Part shown: one piece after another, positions 1 to 9,200 of the stretch
How the letters are laid out: each line of letters starts with the position of its first letter
Numbering within the stretch: position 1 is the stretch's first letter
Assembly (NCBI RefSeq): GCF_004362865.1
Contig: NZ_SNYI01000001.1
Location: 248,001-312,000, forward strand
DNA length: 64,000 nt
DNA from: Zeaxanthinibacter enoshimensis
GTDB lineage: Bacteria > Bacteroidota > Bacteroidia > Flavobacteriales > Flavobacteriaceae
Direction: 5' to 3'
The notes under the pieces: generated by a model
What the model saw: the letters and a program-made list of their open reading frames with translations, nothing else
What the model was told of the DNA's origin: nothing
Databases searched by the model: none
Program-made: the position numbers and the translations under genes

Positions 1-770
1 CCCCACGCAATACCGTAGCGTGCAGAATCCAGGCAGCCCAGGGGAGCTCCTAACCCATTCTTCCCGGGAAGTAAATTCTCTTTGGGCACTTTCACGTTGT
101 CAAAAATAAGTTCCCCGGTAGCAGAGGCTCTCAATGACCATTTATTGTGTGTCTCCGGGGTACTGAAACCCTCCATTCCTCTTTCCACGATGAGACCGTG
201 AATACGTCCTTCTTCGTTCTTTGCCCAGACTACGGCAATGTCTGCGAAGGGCGAATTGGATATCCAGAGTTTTGCCCCGTTAAGTAAATAGTGGTCTCCT
301 TTATCCTTAAAATTGGTGACCATCCCGCTGGGATTAGACCCGTGGTCGGGTTCGGTCAATCCAAAACAACCGATAAGATCACCGGTTGCCAGCTTGGGGA
401 GGAATTTCTTTTTCTGCTCTTCTGTACCATAGGCAAAAATAGGGTACATGACCAGGGATGATTGCACTGAAGCCGTGGAGCGGATCCCGCTGTCCCCTCT
501 TTCAATCTCCTGCATGATCAGCCCGTAACTGATCTGGTCCAGGCCAGCTCCCCCGTATTCCTGGGGAATGTAAGGACCAAAAGCACCAATTTCTGCCAGG
601 CCTCCTAATAATTCTTTTGGGAATTCAGCTTTTTGGGCATACTCTTCGATGATAGGAGATACACTCCGCTTCACCCACTGCCGGGTAGCATCCCTGACCA
701 GTTTATGTTCTTCACTGAGAAGGTCGTCCAGCATAAAGTAATCAGGAGATTCAAAAAGATCGGGCTTCAT
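1..770 (-). CDS. gcdH: Glutaryl-CoA dehydrogenase-type acyl-CoA dehydrogenase (C-terminus outside window)
   Basis: The first 256 residues of an acyl-CoA dehydrogenase read leftward from the ATG at 770; the C-terminus and the catalytic glutamate lie beyond base 1. FAD-dependent enzymes of this branch oxidise and decarboxylate glutaryl-CoA to crotonyl-CoA in lysine and tryptophan breakdown. Visible family features are the N-terminal helical segment, the DSGIRSTASVQSSLV stretch, GCFGLTEPDHGSNPSG (substrate and FAD loop), LNGAKLWISNSP, and KWSLRASATGELIFDNV. These match glutaryl-CoA dehydrogenase more closely than short-chain acyl-CoA dehydrogenases. The neighbour on the same strand is a Rieske oxygenase 76 bp upstream; no functional link is evident. 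The substrate assignment is inference from motif similarity. Confidence 0.85.
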   Translation of the reverse strand, partial: MKPDLFESPDYFMLDDLLSEEHKLVRDATRQWVKRSVSPIIEEYAQKAEFPKELLGGLAEIGAFGPYIPQEYGGAGLDQISYGLIMQEIERGDSGIRSTASVQSSLVMYPIFAYGTEEQKKKFLPKLATGDLIGCFGLTEPDHGSNPSGMVTNFKDKGDHYLLNGAKLWISNSPFADIAVVWAKNEEGRIHGLIVERGMEGFSTPETHNKWSLRASATGELIFDNVKVPKENLLPGKNGLGAPLGCLDSARYGIAW

Positions 771-846
771 ATTACTTGGTTTTTCCCAAAGGTAGCTAAA
801 GAAATATCACATATACAACCCCGGTTGTTAGAATTTAAAACGAGGA

Positions 847-1938
847 TCAGCTTCTGAGGAAGCGGGACAGAAGAATGTGAAAGTGGTGCACTCCCCTTTC
901 CCTTGTGGGTGAAAACCGGCCATGGGTATACAAACTTGATTGCACACCTTTCTGAACACTTTCCACTACGGCTTCATCTTCCATTTCTACCGTATCAAGA
1001 CCGGCACCTGCACCTTTGTCGAGCTTGGATTCGTCATAGACATAGGTCCGGAAGCTAACTTTACTCTTTTCCTCACTTACCGGTTTCACCACGTTGACCG
1101 ACAAGCCCCAGGGATAAAAATTGAACATCAGGTTAGGAAACACCCAGAAGTAATATGCCGCCACTTTTTTACCGTGATCCACATGTCCTTCAGGCAGGTC
1201 AAAAACCAGCTCATCGGGAGAGGAAGCATAGCCTATTTGCAGTGAAAGATGATCGAACAGGAAGGTATCATAGCTACCGTAATCCAATACTGCATCCAGT
1301 TCTTTATGAACGAAGGGGATATGAAATCCTTCCAGGTAATTGTCACAATACAATGCCCAGTGAGCATTTATCAGGTAATCATTGGAACGATCTTTATGAG
1401 GACGAAAATTCTTTATCCCCATAAATCCGATCCGTTCTTCCATAACAGCAAGAATCTCCCGCAGGTCGAAGCCGGGATCAAGCGAAGTAAACAGATGGGG
1501 GCCCCAATGATAGAGATGTAGTTTGGTCAGGTTATCACAATCCGCAGGAAAGGATTTGGCCTGTTCAAACTCTGGCATAAATTCAAAGGTTCCGTCCAGT
1601 GCAAACCTCCGGCCATGGTAACCACAGACCAGTTTCCTCGATTTACAGGGTTCGCTGATCAGAAGGTTGCCCCGGTGGGTACAAACGTTACTCAGGCAAC
1701 AGACCTCCCCGGTGGTATCTTTGGTGAGTAAGAGCGGCTCCGGGATAAAACCATCGAGCAGGTAGAAGGGATAGACCCGGTGTGGGCCAGGAACAAGAGA
1801 TTCATCGCCAATCCACTGCCAGGACCTTCTGAGTATTTTATTTTTGAGGGCTTTAAAAACTTTCGGATCGCGGTAGAAAGAAGCCGGTAGCGTCCTTGCC
1901 TTGGTGATATCCGGATCGATATAGAAATCGTACAGCAT
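847..1938 (-). CDS. Rieske non-heme iron oxygenase, alpha-subunit type
   Basis: A 363-residue aromatic ring-hydroxylating/choline-monooxygenase-like oxygenase. The Rieske [2Fe-2S] site is C86-x-H88 and C105-x2-H108. The mononuclear iron site is D199-N-Y-x4-H206-x4-H211, with a late acidic residue near D325 completing the facial triad. Such enzymes use electrons from a separate reductase to insert oxygen into an organic substrate. No ferredoxin or reductase gene lies next to it, so the partner must be encoded elsewhere. The gene is transcribed away from the APC permease at 2017 and toward the acyl-CoA dehydrogenase. Substrate is unknown. Related flavobacterial proteins are annotated only as ring-hydroxylating dioxygenase alpha subunits. 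Confidence 0.85.
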   Translation of the reverse strand: MLYDFYIDPDITKARTLPASFYRDPKVFKALKNKILRRSWQWIGDESLVPGPHRVYPFYLLDGFIPEPLLLTKDTTGEVCCLSNVCTHRGNLLISEPCKSRKLVCGYHGRRFALDGTFEFMPEFEQAKSFPADCDNLTKLHLYHWGPHLFTSLDPGFDLREILAVMEERIGFMGIKNFRPHKDRSNDYLINAHWALYCDNYLEGFHIPFVHKELDAVLDYGSYDTFLFDHLSLQIGYASSPDELVFDLPEGHVDHGKKVAAYYFWVFPNLMFNFYPWGLSVNVVKPVSEEKSKVSFRTYVYDESKLDKGAGAGLDTVEMEDEAVVESVQKGVQSSLYTHGRFSPTRERGVHHFHILLSRFLRS

Positions 1939-2016
1939 AACCGAATGATTTTGTACTTTAGGAGAACAAACCTCTCAAATGTAACCAATTAATCCCGATT
2001 ATTCCGGGCGGTTTTT

Positions 2017-3330
2017 ATGGCAGAAACATCGGAAGGAAAGAAAATGGGATTATGGATGAGTACCTCGCTCGTCGTCGGCAATATGGTTGGTGCCGGGATA
2101 TTTTTAATGCCTGCAGCCCTTGCGGCATACGGAGGCATCAGTATCTTGGGATGGATCGCCTCTGCTTTCGGGGCATTGGTCCTCGCAAAGATCTTCAGTA
2201 AACTCAGTACACTTATCAGCGACAAAAGCGGGGGTCCGTATGCGTATACCCACATTGCTTTCGGAGATTTTATGGGTTTTATGATGGCATGGGGATACTG
2301 GATCTCTATCTGGGTGAGTAATGCCGCCATTGCCATTGCCTTTGTCAGTGCCCTGACCGTTCTTTTTCCCATCCTCGGGGAAAATTCGTTACTGGCAGTA
2401 GGGACTGGGCTCAGCGCCATCTGGTTCCTTACCTGGATAAATTCTAAAGGCGCAAGGTCTTCCGGGGCCATGCAGCTGGTGACCACTATACTGAAAATTG
2501 CCCCGATCACTGTGGTAATCGTAGGGGGGTTCTTTTTTTTCGATATCGCGAATTTCACCCCCTTCAATCCCAGTGAAGAAAGCAATTTTGGCGCATTTGT
2601 GATTACTGCGAGCATGACCCTTTATGCCTATCTCGGTATAGAAAGTGCCACTGTTTCATCAGGGACCATCCGTAACCCAGAAGTTACCATCCCGCGGGCA
2701 ACAATGCTTGGCACCGCGATAACCACATTACTCTACGTATTGAGCACCGTAGTGATCATGGGAATGATCCCCTTGGGGCAACTGGAAATATCCCCGGCCC
2801 CGTTTGCCGATGCCATGGGAATTATGACCGGGGAATGGGGTCGGCAGGTAGTTGCTGCAGGAGCTGCCATCAGTGCATTTGGCGCTCTGAATGGCTGGAT
2901 TCTCCTCGTGGGGCAGGTTCCGCTGGCCGCTGCAAAAGACCGGTTGTTTCCCCCGGTATTCGGAAAAACCAATAAAAATGAAACGCCCTTCCTGGGCGTT
3001 CTGATCGGAAGTATTCTTACTTCTTTAGTGATGCTGATGAATTTTACCGAAGGCCTGGTAGACCAATTCAAATTCCTTATTCTTCTCACCACTGTTTGTA
3101 TGCTGGTTCCCTATCTTTTTACCACCGGTGCATTCATGGTCATCATGATGAAGCGCAAAGTACCCAAGACGCCCTGGTGGCCGATCGTAACCCTGGCCGG
3201 CATTGGATTTATTTACTCGCTCTGGAGTATTTACGGAACGGGTGAGAAATCCGTGTTCTGGGGGTTCCTCCTCCTTATGAGCGGGGTTCCTCTCTACGTC
3301 TGGCTGAAATGGAGGAACAGGGAGAAATAA
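2017..3330 (+). CDS. APC-superfamily amino acid permease/antiporter
   Basis: A 437-residue inner-membrane protein with about 12 hydrophobic helices. The first helix carries GNMVGAGIFLMP, the unwound TM1 substrate-binding signature of the amino acid-polyamine-organocation superfamily. GGPYAYTHIAFGDFMGF follows in TM3, as in AdiC/PotE-type antiporters. It probably exchanges or imports an amino acid or amine; the substrate cannot be read from the sequence. The gene is divergent from the Rieske oxygenase (78 bp apart). Its stop codon lies one base from the stop of the convergent trmN6 gene, so the two transcripts must overlap or share a termination zone. Confidence 0.85.
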   Translation: MAETSEGKKMGLWMSTSLVVGNMVGAGIFLMPAALAAYGGISILGWIASAFGALVLAKIFSKLSTLISDKSGGPYAYTHIAFGDFMGFMMAWGYWISIWVSNAAIAIAFVSALTVLFPILGENSLLAVGTGLSAIWFLTWINSKGARSSGAMQLVTTILKIAPITVVIVGGFFFFDIANFTPFNPSEESNFGAFVITASMTLYAYLGIESATVSSGTIRNPEVTIPRATMLGTAITTLLYVLSTVVIMGMIPLGQLEISPAPFADAMGIMTGEWGRQVVAAGAAISAFGALNGWILLVGQVPLAAAKDRLFPPVFGKTNKNETPFLGVLIGSILTSLVMLMNFTEGLVDQFKFLILLTTVCMLVPYLFTTGAFMVIMMKRKVPKTPWWPIVTLAGIGFIYSLWSIYGTGEKSVFWGFLLLMSGVPLYVWLKWRNREK

Positions 3331-3331
3331 T

Positions 3332-4063
3332 TTACATATTCAGGTAGAAATCACCGGTGAGCCTGCGGTATTCCTCGGTATAGATATGTCGTTCCTTTTC
3401 AATGACCAGTTCCTCCACCATAAGATCTTCCTTTTGGAAAGTCAATGTTAACAGGCTTCGGACCAGGGCTGTATCTGCCCTCCCCCTTACGCGACATATT
3501 CTCAGAGGCCATAGCTTGTTTTCGGCTGCTAATGACAGGAATTCCTCCTCCGCTAAATAGGGTATAACGAATGAACATTGCCCTTTTTCCGATAATAATC
3601 GGGCACAACTTGCCAGGAGTTCGGAAAAAGGCAGGGAATTAAACTGCCTCGCTTTCATCCTGGCTTCGTCCTTGGTCTGGTCCCCATTTCCCTTGCCGCT
3701 ATGCGGTTCAAAGTAAGGCGGGTTGCAACTGATCAGGTCATAGGTCTCATCCATCTCATCAACAAACTCGTCCAGGCCGGCATGGTAGCAAAACAAACGG
3801 TCTCCCCAGGGAGAGTTTTCAAAATTTTCCACGCACTCCTCGTAGGCCTCTTCATCAAGTTCTATGGCATCTATCAATTCTGCCCCACAGCGCTGGGCCA
3901 GCATAAGTGCAACAAGCCCTGTCCCGGCCCCGATATCAAGAATACTTTGGGGATCATGGTCTACAGAGGTCCAGGCGCCCAACAGTACACCATCGGTCCC
4001 GACTTTCATTGCCGAACGCTGTTGCTGCAGGCTGAACTGCTTAAACCGGAATGGCTTGCTCAT
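3332..4063 (-). CDS. trmN6: tRNA1(Val) (adenine(37)-N6)-methyltransferase
   Basis: A 243-residue Rossmann-fold SAM-dependent methyltransferase. The N-terminus F-x-F-K-Q-F-S-L with MKVGTDGVLLGAW is characteristic of TrmN6/YfiC. The SAM loop is ILDIGAGTGL (residues 41-50), and the N6-adenine catalytic motif N-P-P-Y-F is at 114-118. It methylates A37 of tRNA-Val in the cytoplasm. It follows rimM on the same strand with a 93-bp gap, so it may be the last gene of an rpsP-rimM-trmN6 transcript. The 3' end abuts the convergent APC permease. Confidence 0.9.
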   Translation of the reverse strand: MSKPFRFKQFSLQQQRSAMKVGTDGVLLGAWTSVDHDPQSILDIGAGTGLVALMLAQRCGAELIDAIELDEEAYEECVENFENSPWGDRLFCYHAGLDEFVDEMDETYDLISCNPPYFEPHSGKGNGDQTKDEARMKARQFNSLPFSELLASCARLLSEKGQCSFVIPYLAEEEFLSLAAENKLWPLRICRVRGRADTALVRSLLTLTFQKEDLMVEELVIEKERHIYTEEYRRLTGDFYLNM

Positions 4064-4156
4064 CGTCTTTAACTGTTATTGATAGGGGTGATTGATATCT
4101 GGTATAGTAAAAGAAGGTAAAATTTACCTATGGCTGTAACTGTGAGGAGGTATTGT

Positions 4157-4687
4157 TTAGTCCAGGTATAAAGCGATGAGTCCTTCTGGTGTCCGGACGT
4201 GGATCTCTTTCTTCTCCCGGTCTACCCGGCTGATGATCTCGTCGTTGACGGGGATCAGCAGTTCTTTACCTTTAAATTCCGCCACAAATAGAGCCTGGGC
4301 TGCAGAATCATTGATTCCTTTTATCGTGCCTACAGGACCCATCGCCTCATCTATTAATTTGAAACCAACTACTTCGTGGTAATAGAATTTCTTGCCGGAC
4401 AGTTTAGGAAGCATTGTAAGTGGAAGGTACAATTCGGCCCCCAGGATGGCATCGGCACCCGCTTCATCGTCTATCTCCTCGAAACGGATTCGCAGCAGGC
4501 TGGATTTCTGCAGCAGGGATCTTTCAATAAAAAATGGAACCAGGCTATCTCCCATAGAGATAAACACTGATTCCATTTCTTCGTAAATTTCAGGTTCGTC
4601 CGTATCCAGTTTAACCAGTACTTCTCCCCTAAAACTATGTTTTGAAACTACTTTGCCCAGATAGAAACATTCTTCTTTACTAAGCAT
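4157..4687 (-). CDS. rimM: 16S rRNA processing protein RimM
   Basis: A 176-residue ribosome maturation factor. The N-terminal beta-barrel begins with CFYLGKVVSKHSFRGEVLVKL, the usual RimM opening in which the protein binds S19 in the 30S head, and the C-terminal PRC-barrel-like half contains FYYHEVVGFKL and GKELLIPVNDEII. It assists 30S maturation and 16S processing. The start lies 8 bp after the rpsP stop, an arrangement widely conserved in bacteria, so co-transcription with rpsP is very likely. Confidence 0.95.
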   Translation of the reverse strand: MLSKEECFYLGKVVSKHSFRGEVLVKLDTDEPEIYEEMESVFISMGDSLVPFFIERSLLQKSSLLRIRFEEIDDEAGADAILGAELYLPLTMLPKLSGKKFYYHEVVGFKLIDEAMGPVGTIKGINDSAAQALFVAEFKGKELLIPVNDEIISRVDREKKEIHVRTPEGLIALYLD

Positions 4688-4695
4688 CGCAATTC

Positions 4696-5289
4696 TTATT
4701 CTTCTTCAGAAGAAGCTTTAGTCTCTTCAGCAGCAGGAACTTCCTCTGACTGCTCTACCTCAGCTTCAGGTTTTGGAGATTCTTCAACAGCTTCTGTCTC
4801 CTCGGTGGCGTCTCCCGCTACTTCAGCTTCAGGAGCTTCTGCTTCAGCAGCAGCCTGTGCTCTTTTCTCGTTTACTTCTTTTTCTGCCTCGAGTGCCTTA
4901 GCCCTGGCTTCAGCTTTCGCTTTTTCCAGTTCTTCTTCCCTCTGGCTAACTGATTTACCTTTCTCTTCTAACCAGGCATTGTACTTCTCCTCAACCTGCT
5001 CTTCAGTAAGAGCCCCTTTACGAAGTCCTCCCAACAGGTGGTGCTTCAGCAATACTCCTTTGTAAGAAAGGATCCTTTTAGCGGTTTCAGAAGGCTGCGC
5101 CCCGTTATCCAACCAACGTACTGCGTCATCTACATTGATGTCTATGGTTGCAGGGTTAGTGTTAGGGTTGTAGATTCCTAATTTTTCAAGGAATTTTCCA
5201 TCTCTTTTTGCGCGCGCATCGGCGGCTACGATCCAGTAAAAAGGTTTTCCTTTTTTACCGTGTCTTTGTAATCTGATTCTAACTGGCAT
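4696..5289 (-). CDS. rpsP: 30S ribosomal protein S16 with acidic C-terminal extension
   Basis: Residues 1 to about 85 form canonical S16 (MPVRIRLQRHGKKGKPFYWI, then DARAKRDGKFLEKLGIYNPN and a D-x-A-x-x-W-L-x-x-G-A-Q-P segment). S16 binds 16S rRNA in the 30S body. The protein is 197 residues long, more than twice the bacterial norm of about 80-90. The remainder is a charged helical stretch rich in E, K and A (about 100-150) followed by an almost purely acidic, alanine-rich tail. Extended S16 tails are common in Flavobacteriia and their role is not established. It is the first gene of the rpsP-rimM unit, with a promoter box at 5405-5412. Confidence 0.97.
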   Translation of the reverse strand: MPVRIRLQRHGKKGKPFYWIVAADARAKRDGKFLEKLGIYNPNTNPATIDINVDDAVRWLDNGAQPSETAKRILSYKGVLLKHHLLGGLRKGALTEEQVEEKYNAWLEEKGKSVSQREEELEKAKAEARAKALEAEKEVNEKRAQAAAEAEAPEAEVAGDATEETEAVEESPKPEAEVEQSEEVPAAEETKASSEEE

Positions 5290-5404
5290 ATCACATTAAT
5301 TTGTAGGGTGCCCGACCCAGGGTTATTAATTCTTTCATTCCGTTTTTGAAGGCTACGGTCTGCCAAGTTCTTTAAGCACAGAACACTGTACATTTAAGAG
5401 GGTG

Positions 5405-5412
5405 CAAATATA
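5405..5412 (-). promoter_or_regulatory. Probable -7 box of the rpsP promoter
   Basis: On the minus strand the sequence reads TATATTTG, a full match to the Bacteroidota -7 consensus TAnnTTTG. It lies about 115 bases upstream of the rpsP start and leaves a leader of roughly 105 nt. The -33 element is not clear. Confidence 0.5.
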
Positions 5413-5603
5413 AGTCTAAAAATTAAAGTGTGCCCCATGAAATTAAAAGAAATTGAGCGGAAGACGATTTTCCTTTTAACATTTGACCGGAACAGCTGTT
5501 AAATCTTTGCAAAACCCCCGTATTTACTTGTGTTTCCGCCATAATCTTTTATCTTATATATAGTCGCCGTTGAGAATCAACGGCTTGATTTTGAAAGATA
5601 AAA
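5413..5603. other. Intergenic region between rpsP and the DUF2383 gene
   Basis: A non-coding, A+T-rich stretch between divergent genes. It holds an inverted repeat GCCGTTG (5566-5572) / CAACGGC (5578-5584) with a 5-nt loop, ending 20 bases before the ATG at 5604. The hairpin would lie in the 5' leader of that mRNA, where it could affect stability or translation, or it may be a protein-binding site. No RNA gene or further open frame is visible. Confidence 0.4.
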
Positions 5604-6074
5604 ATGAAGATAGATAGTATGAAGTATTCAGACAAGATTACAAGTAAATTAAACGATTTATTAGAAAAAGCATATGATGCCAAAAAGGGATACGCCCTTG
5701 CGGCCGACAAGATTGAAACCCCAACCGTTCACCGGTTCCTGTATGATAAAGTGAGCCAGCGTGCGAACTTTGCCCAGGAATTAGAGAATGAAATGAGAGA
5801 ATACGGGGAAGTCAAGGAAGGCAGCAGCAGCTTTAAAGGTGACATGCACAGGACCTGGATGAATCTCACTTCCAGCCTGTCCGGAGATGATACCGAACGC
5901 ATCCTGGAAGAAGTTGAACGAGGAGAAAAAGCAAGCCTTGAAGATTACAACGATATTCTTTCCAATGAAGAGTACAGCTTGCCGCCATCTACCAGGAACC
6001 TGCTGACCAAGCAACGCAACGCTATTCAAAGTGCGTTGAATACGGCCAAGGTTTATGAAGAAATGGTATCCTGA
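5604..6074 (+). CDS. PA2169-family four-helix-bundle protein (DUF2383)
   Basis: A 156-residue soluble, helical, charged protein. It matches the DUF2383/PA2169 family, ferritin-like four-helix bundles without a defined enzymatic activity and often linked to stress responses. The first helix carries KLNDLLEKAYDAKKGYALAA. Later segments are F-L-Y-D-K-V-S-Q-R-A-x-F-A-x-E-L, the tryptophan-containing H-R-T-W-M-N-L, and E-R-G-E-K-A-S-L-E-D-Y, the usual family landmarks. The alternative start at 5619 (MKYSDK) is also plausible. It is monocistronic, with its own leader hairpin and a strong terminator downstream. Confidence 0.8.
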   Translation: MKIDSMKYSDKITSKLNDLLEKAYDAKKGYALAADKIETPTVHRFLYDKVSQRANFAQELENEMREYGEVKEGSSSFKGDMHRTWMNLTSSLSGDDTERILEEVERGEKASLEDYNDILSNEEYSLPPSTRNLLTKQRNAIQSALNTAKVYEEMVS

Positions 6075-6099
6075 TCATAAACAGATAACCAATTGATTA

Positions 6100-6131
6100 A
6101 AAATCCGAGAGTTAGACTCCCGGATTTTTTT
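6100..6131 (+). terminator. Rho-independent terminator after the DUF2383 gene
   Basis: The stem AAAATCCGaGAG pairs with CTCcCGGATTTT around a TTAGA loop and is followed directly by a T-run ending near 6131. Confidence 0.85.
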
Positions 6132-6220
6132 TGGTTGATAACTACTGACAATTCACTTTTCCCGGCTGGGCCCGTTTATGTAATTTTATAGCCTGCTTTT
6201 CAACCTCTAAGCTTGTATTC

Positions 6221-9200
6221 ATGTACCTGATTTTTGATACCGAAACCACGGGACTACCCAAACGGTGGGATGCCCCTGTTCACGATACAGATAACTGGCC
6301 ACGCTGCGTGCAAATTGCATGGCAATTACACGACAGTATGGGTCGGCTTGTGGAACACCAGGACTACCTGATCCGGCCTGATGGTTTTGATATTCCCTAT
6401 GACGCGGAAAAGATTCATGGCATTTCTACCGACCTTGCCAGGGAACAAGGCATCCCGCTCGGGGAAGCCCTTGAAAAATTTAACACCGCCCTTGCCCAGG
6501 CTAAATTCATTGTAGGTCAGAATGTAGGTTTTGACGTGAACATCATGGGGGCAGAATTCCACCGGGAAGCGGTTGACAATCCCCTGCAGGAGCTCCCTGT
6601 CCTGGACACCTGTACAGAGGTAACAGCAGAACTCTGCCAGATCCCCGGGGGTCGTGGTGGTAAATTTAAACTCCCTACACTAACAGAATTACATCAGCAC
6701 CTCTTCGGAGAACCGTTCGCAGAAGCGCATAATGCAACAGCAGATGTGGAAGCAACAACCCGCTGTTTCCTTGAACTGCTGCGTAGGAGGCAGTACTCCC
6801 TCCAAACACTGCAGCAAGCTCCCGGGTATTATGAAAAATACGAGGAAGTTAATCCCACCGAAATTCCCAAGATCGGCCTGAGGCATGTGAACCTCAAGAA
6901 AGCCTCAAAAAAGATCGCGGAAAAATTAGGGACCCACGAAGGTCCAAGCATTTCCAAGGAAGAGATCAGGGAAAACCTCGAAAACCTGGAAGAGGCTCCT
7001 TTCGTACACTTACACAACCACTCGCAGTTCTCTGTACTGCAATCAACCATCAAGATAAAGGACCTGGTTCAGACCGCCGGCGAGATGGGAATGCCCGCGG
7101 TAGCAATTACGGACCACGCCAACATGATGGGTGCATTCCATTTTGTACGGGAGGTCAAGGCCTACAATAAGTCAGTCAAAGATCAGGCAGAAGGAGAAAG
7201 CGATGAAGCTAAAGAACTTATCCCCATAATCGGCTGTGAATTCTTTGTCTGTGAAGACCACACAAATAAGAATGTAAAAGATATCGGGTACCAGGTAGTA
7301 TTCCTGGCCAAGAATAAAAGAGGATACCATAACCTCGCCAAAATGTCTTCTCTCGCCTATACCGCAGGTTTCTACTACGTCCCCAGGATAGACCGTAAAA
7401 TTGTGGAACAGTACAAGGACGATATTATCGTACTTACCGGGAACACCTACGGGGAAGTACCCTCCAAGATCCTGAATGTAGGTGAAAAACAAGCCGAAGA
7501 AGCCCTGCTGTGGTGGAAATCCGTTTTTGGAGACGACTTGTATATCGAGGTAATGCGGCATGGACAGGAAGATGAGGATAGGGCTAACCAGGTCCTTATC
7601 AGCATGTCTCAAAAGCACGACATCCCGCTTATCGCCACCAACAATACGTATTACATGCAGAAAGAGGACGCTGAAGCACACGACATCCTTCTCTGTGTAA
7701 AAGACGGTGAAAAACAGTCCACCCCTATCGGGAAGGGTCGCGGCTACCGCTACGGACTCCCCAACCAGGAGTACTATTTTAAGTCTCCCTCGGAGATGAA
7801 AAGCCTGTTCAAAGACCTGCCGGACTCTATCCTCAACATTGCCGACCTGGTCAAAAAAATAGAACCTTACGACCTGGCGAGGGATGTACTACTTCCGGCC
7901 TTTGAGATCCCGGAAGAATTTAAAGTCGCTGAAGATGAACAAGACGGGGGAAAACGGGGAGAAAATGCGTACCTGCGTCACATCACTTTTGAAGGAGCCA
8001 AAAAGCGATATGGGGAGATAACCCCGGAGATCGAAGAGCGCCTCAACTTTGAATTGCAGACCATAGAAAACTCGGGTTACCCCGGCTACTTCCTTATCGT
8101 AGAAGATTTTATCCGCGAAGCCCGGAACATGGGTGTATCGGTAGGTCCGGGACGAGGGTCAGCTGCAGGCTCTGTGGTTGCTTACTGCCTAACGATCACC
8201 AATATAGACCCGATAAAGTACGACCTGCTTTTTGAGCGGTTTCTTAATCCGGACAGGGTATCCATGCCTGATATCGATATCGACTTTGACGATGAAGGGC
8301 GGAGCAAAGTTATGGATTATGTGATAGAGAAATACGGGGCCAACCAGGTGGCGCAAATTATCACTTATGGTACCATGGCTGCCAAATCCTCTATCCGGGA
8401 TACTGCAAGGGTCCTGGACCTGCCGTTAAGTGAGGCAGATCGTATAGCTAAACTGATCCCGGCCATGTCCAAGCTAGGCAAGATCTTCGGGATCCCCGAG
8501 GCTGAGCTGAAGAAGAAGTTCCGTTCTGATGATATGGAAAAGGTGAACCATCTTCTGAATCTCTCTGAAGGGGACGACCTGGAGGCCCAGACCGTAAACA
8601 TGGCCAGGATATTGGAGGGCTCTGTAAGGAACACAGGGATCCATGCCTGTGGGGTGATCATTACCCCGGATGATATTACCAAATTCGTCCCGGTTGCCAC
8701 CGCAAAGGATTCGGAGCTCTATGTGACCCAGTTTGATAACTCGGTCGTGGAAAGTGCCGGACTCCTGAAAATGGACTTCCTGGGGTTGAAGACCCTGACC
8801 CTGATCAAGGATACGGTGAAGATCGTGAAGGCCAAACATGGCATCTCCCTGGTTCCCGATGATTTCCCCCTGGATGACACCAAGACCTACGAATTATTCC
8901 AGCGGGGAGAGACTATTGGGGTATTCCAGTACGAATCTCCGGGAATGCAGAAACACATGAAGGACCTGAAGCCTACGGTGTTTGATGACCTGATCGCCAT
9001 GAACGCCCTTTACAGGCCCGGGCCAATGGAATACATCCCGAGTTTCATCGCCAGGAAGCATGGCAGGGAAGAGATCAGTTATGACCTCCCGGAAATGGAG
9101 GAATACCTGCAAGAGACTTACGGTATCACCGTATACCAGGAGCAGGTGATGTTGCTCTCCCAGAAACTCGCGGGCTTCTCTAAAGGTGAGGCCGATGTCC

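Noticed and set aside
5290-5404. Riboswitch or ribosomal-protein leader element before rpsP
   Set aside because: No recognisable conserved structure was found; only a promoter box is supported.
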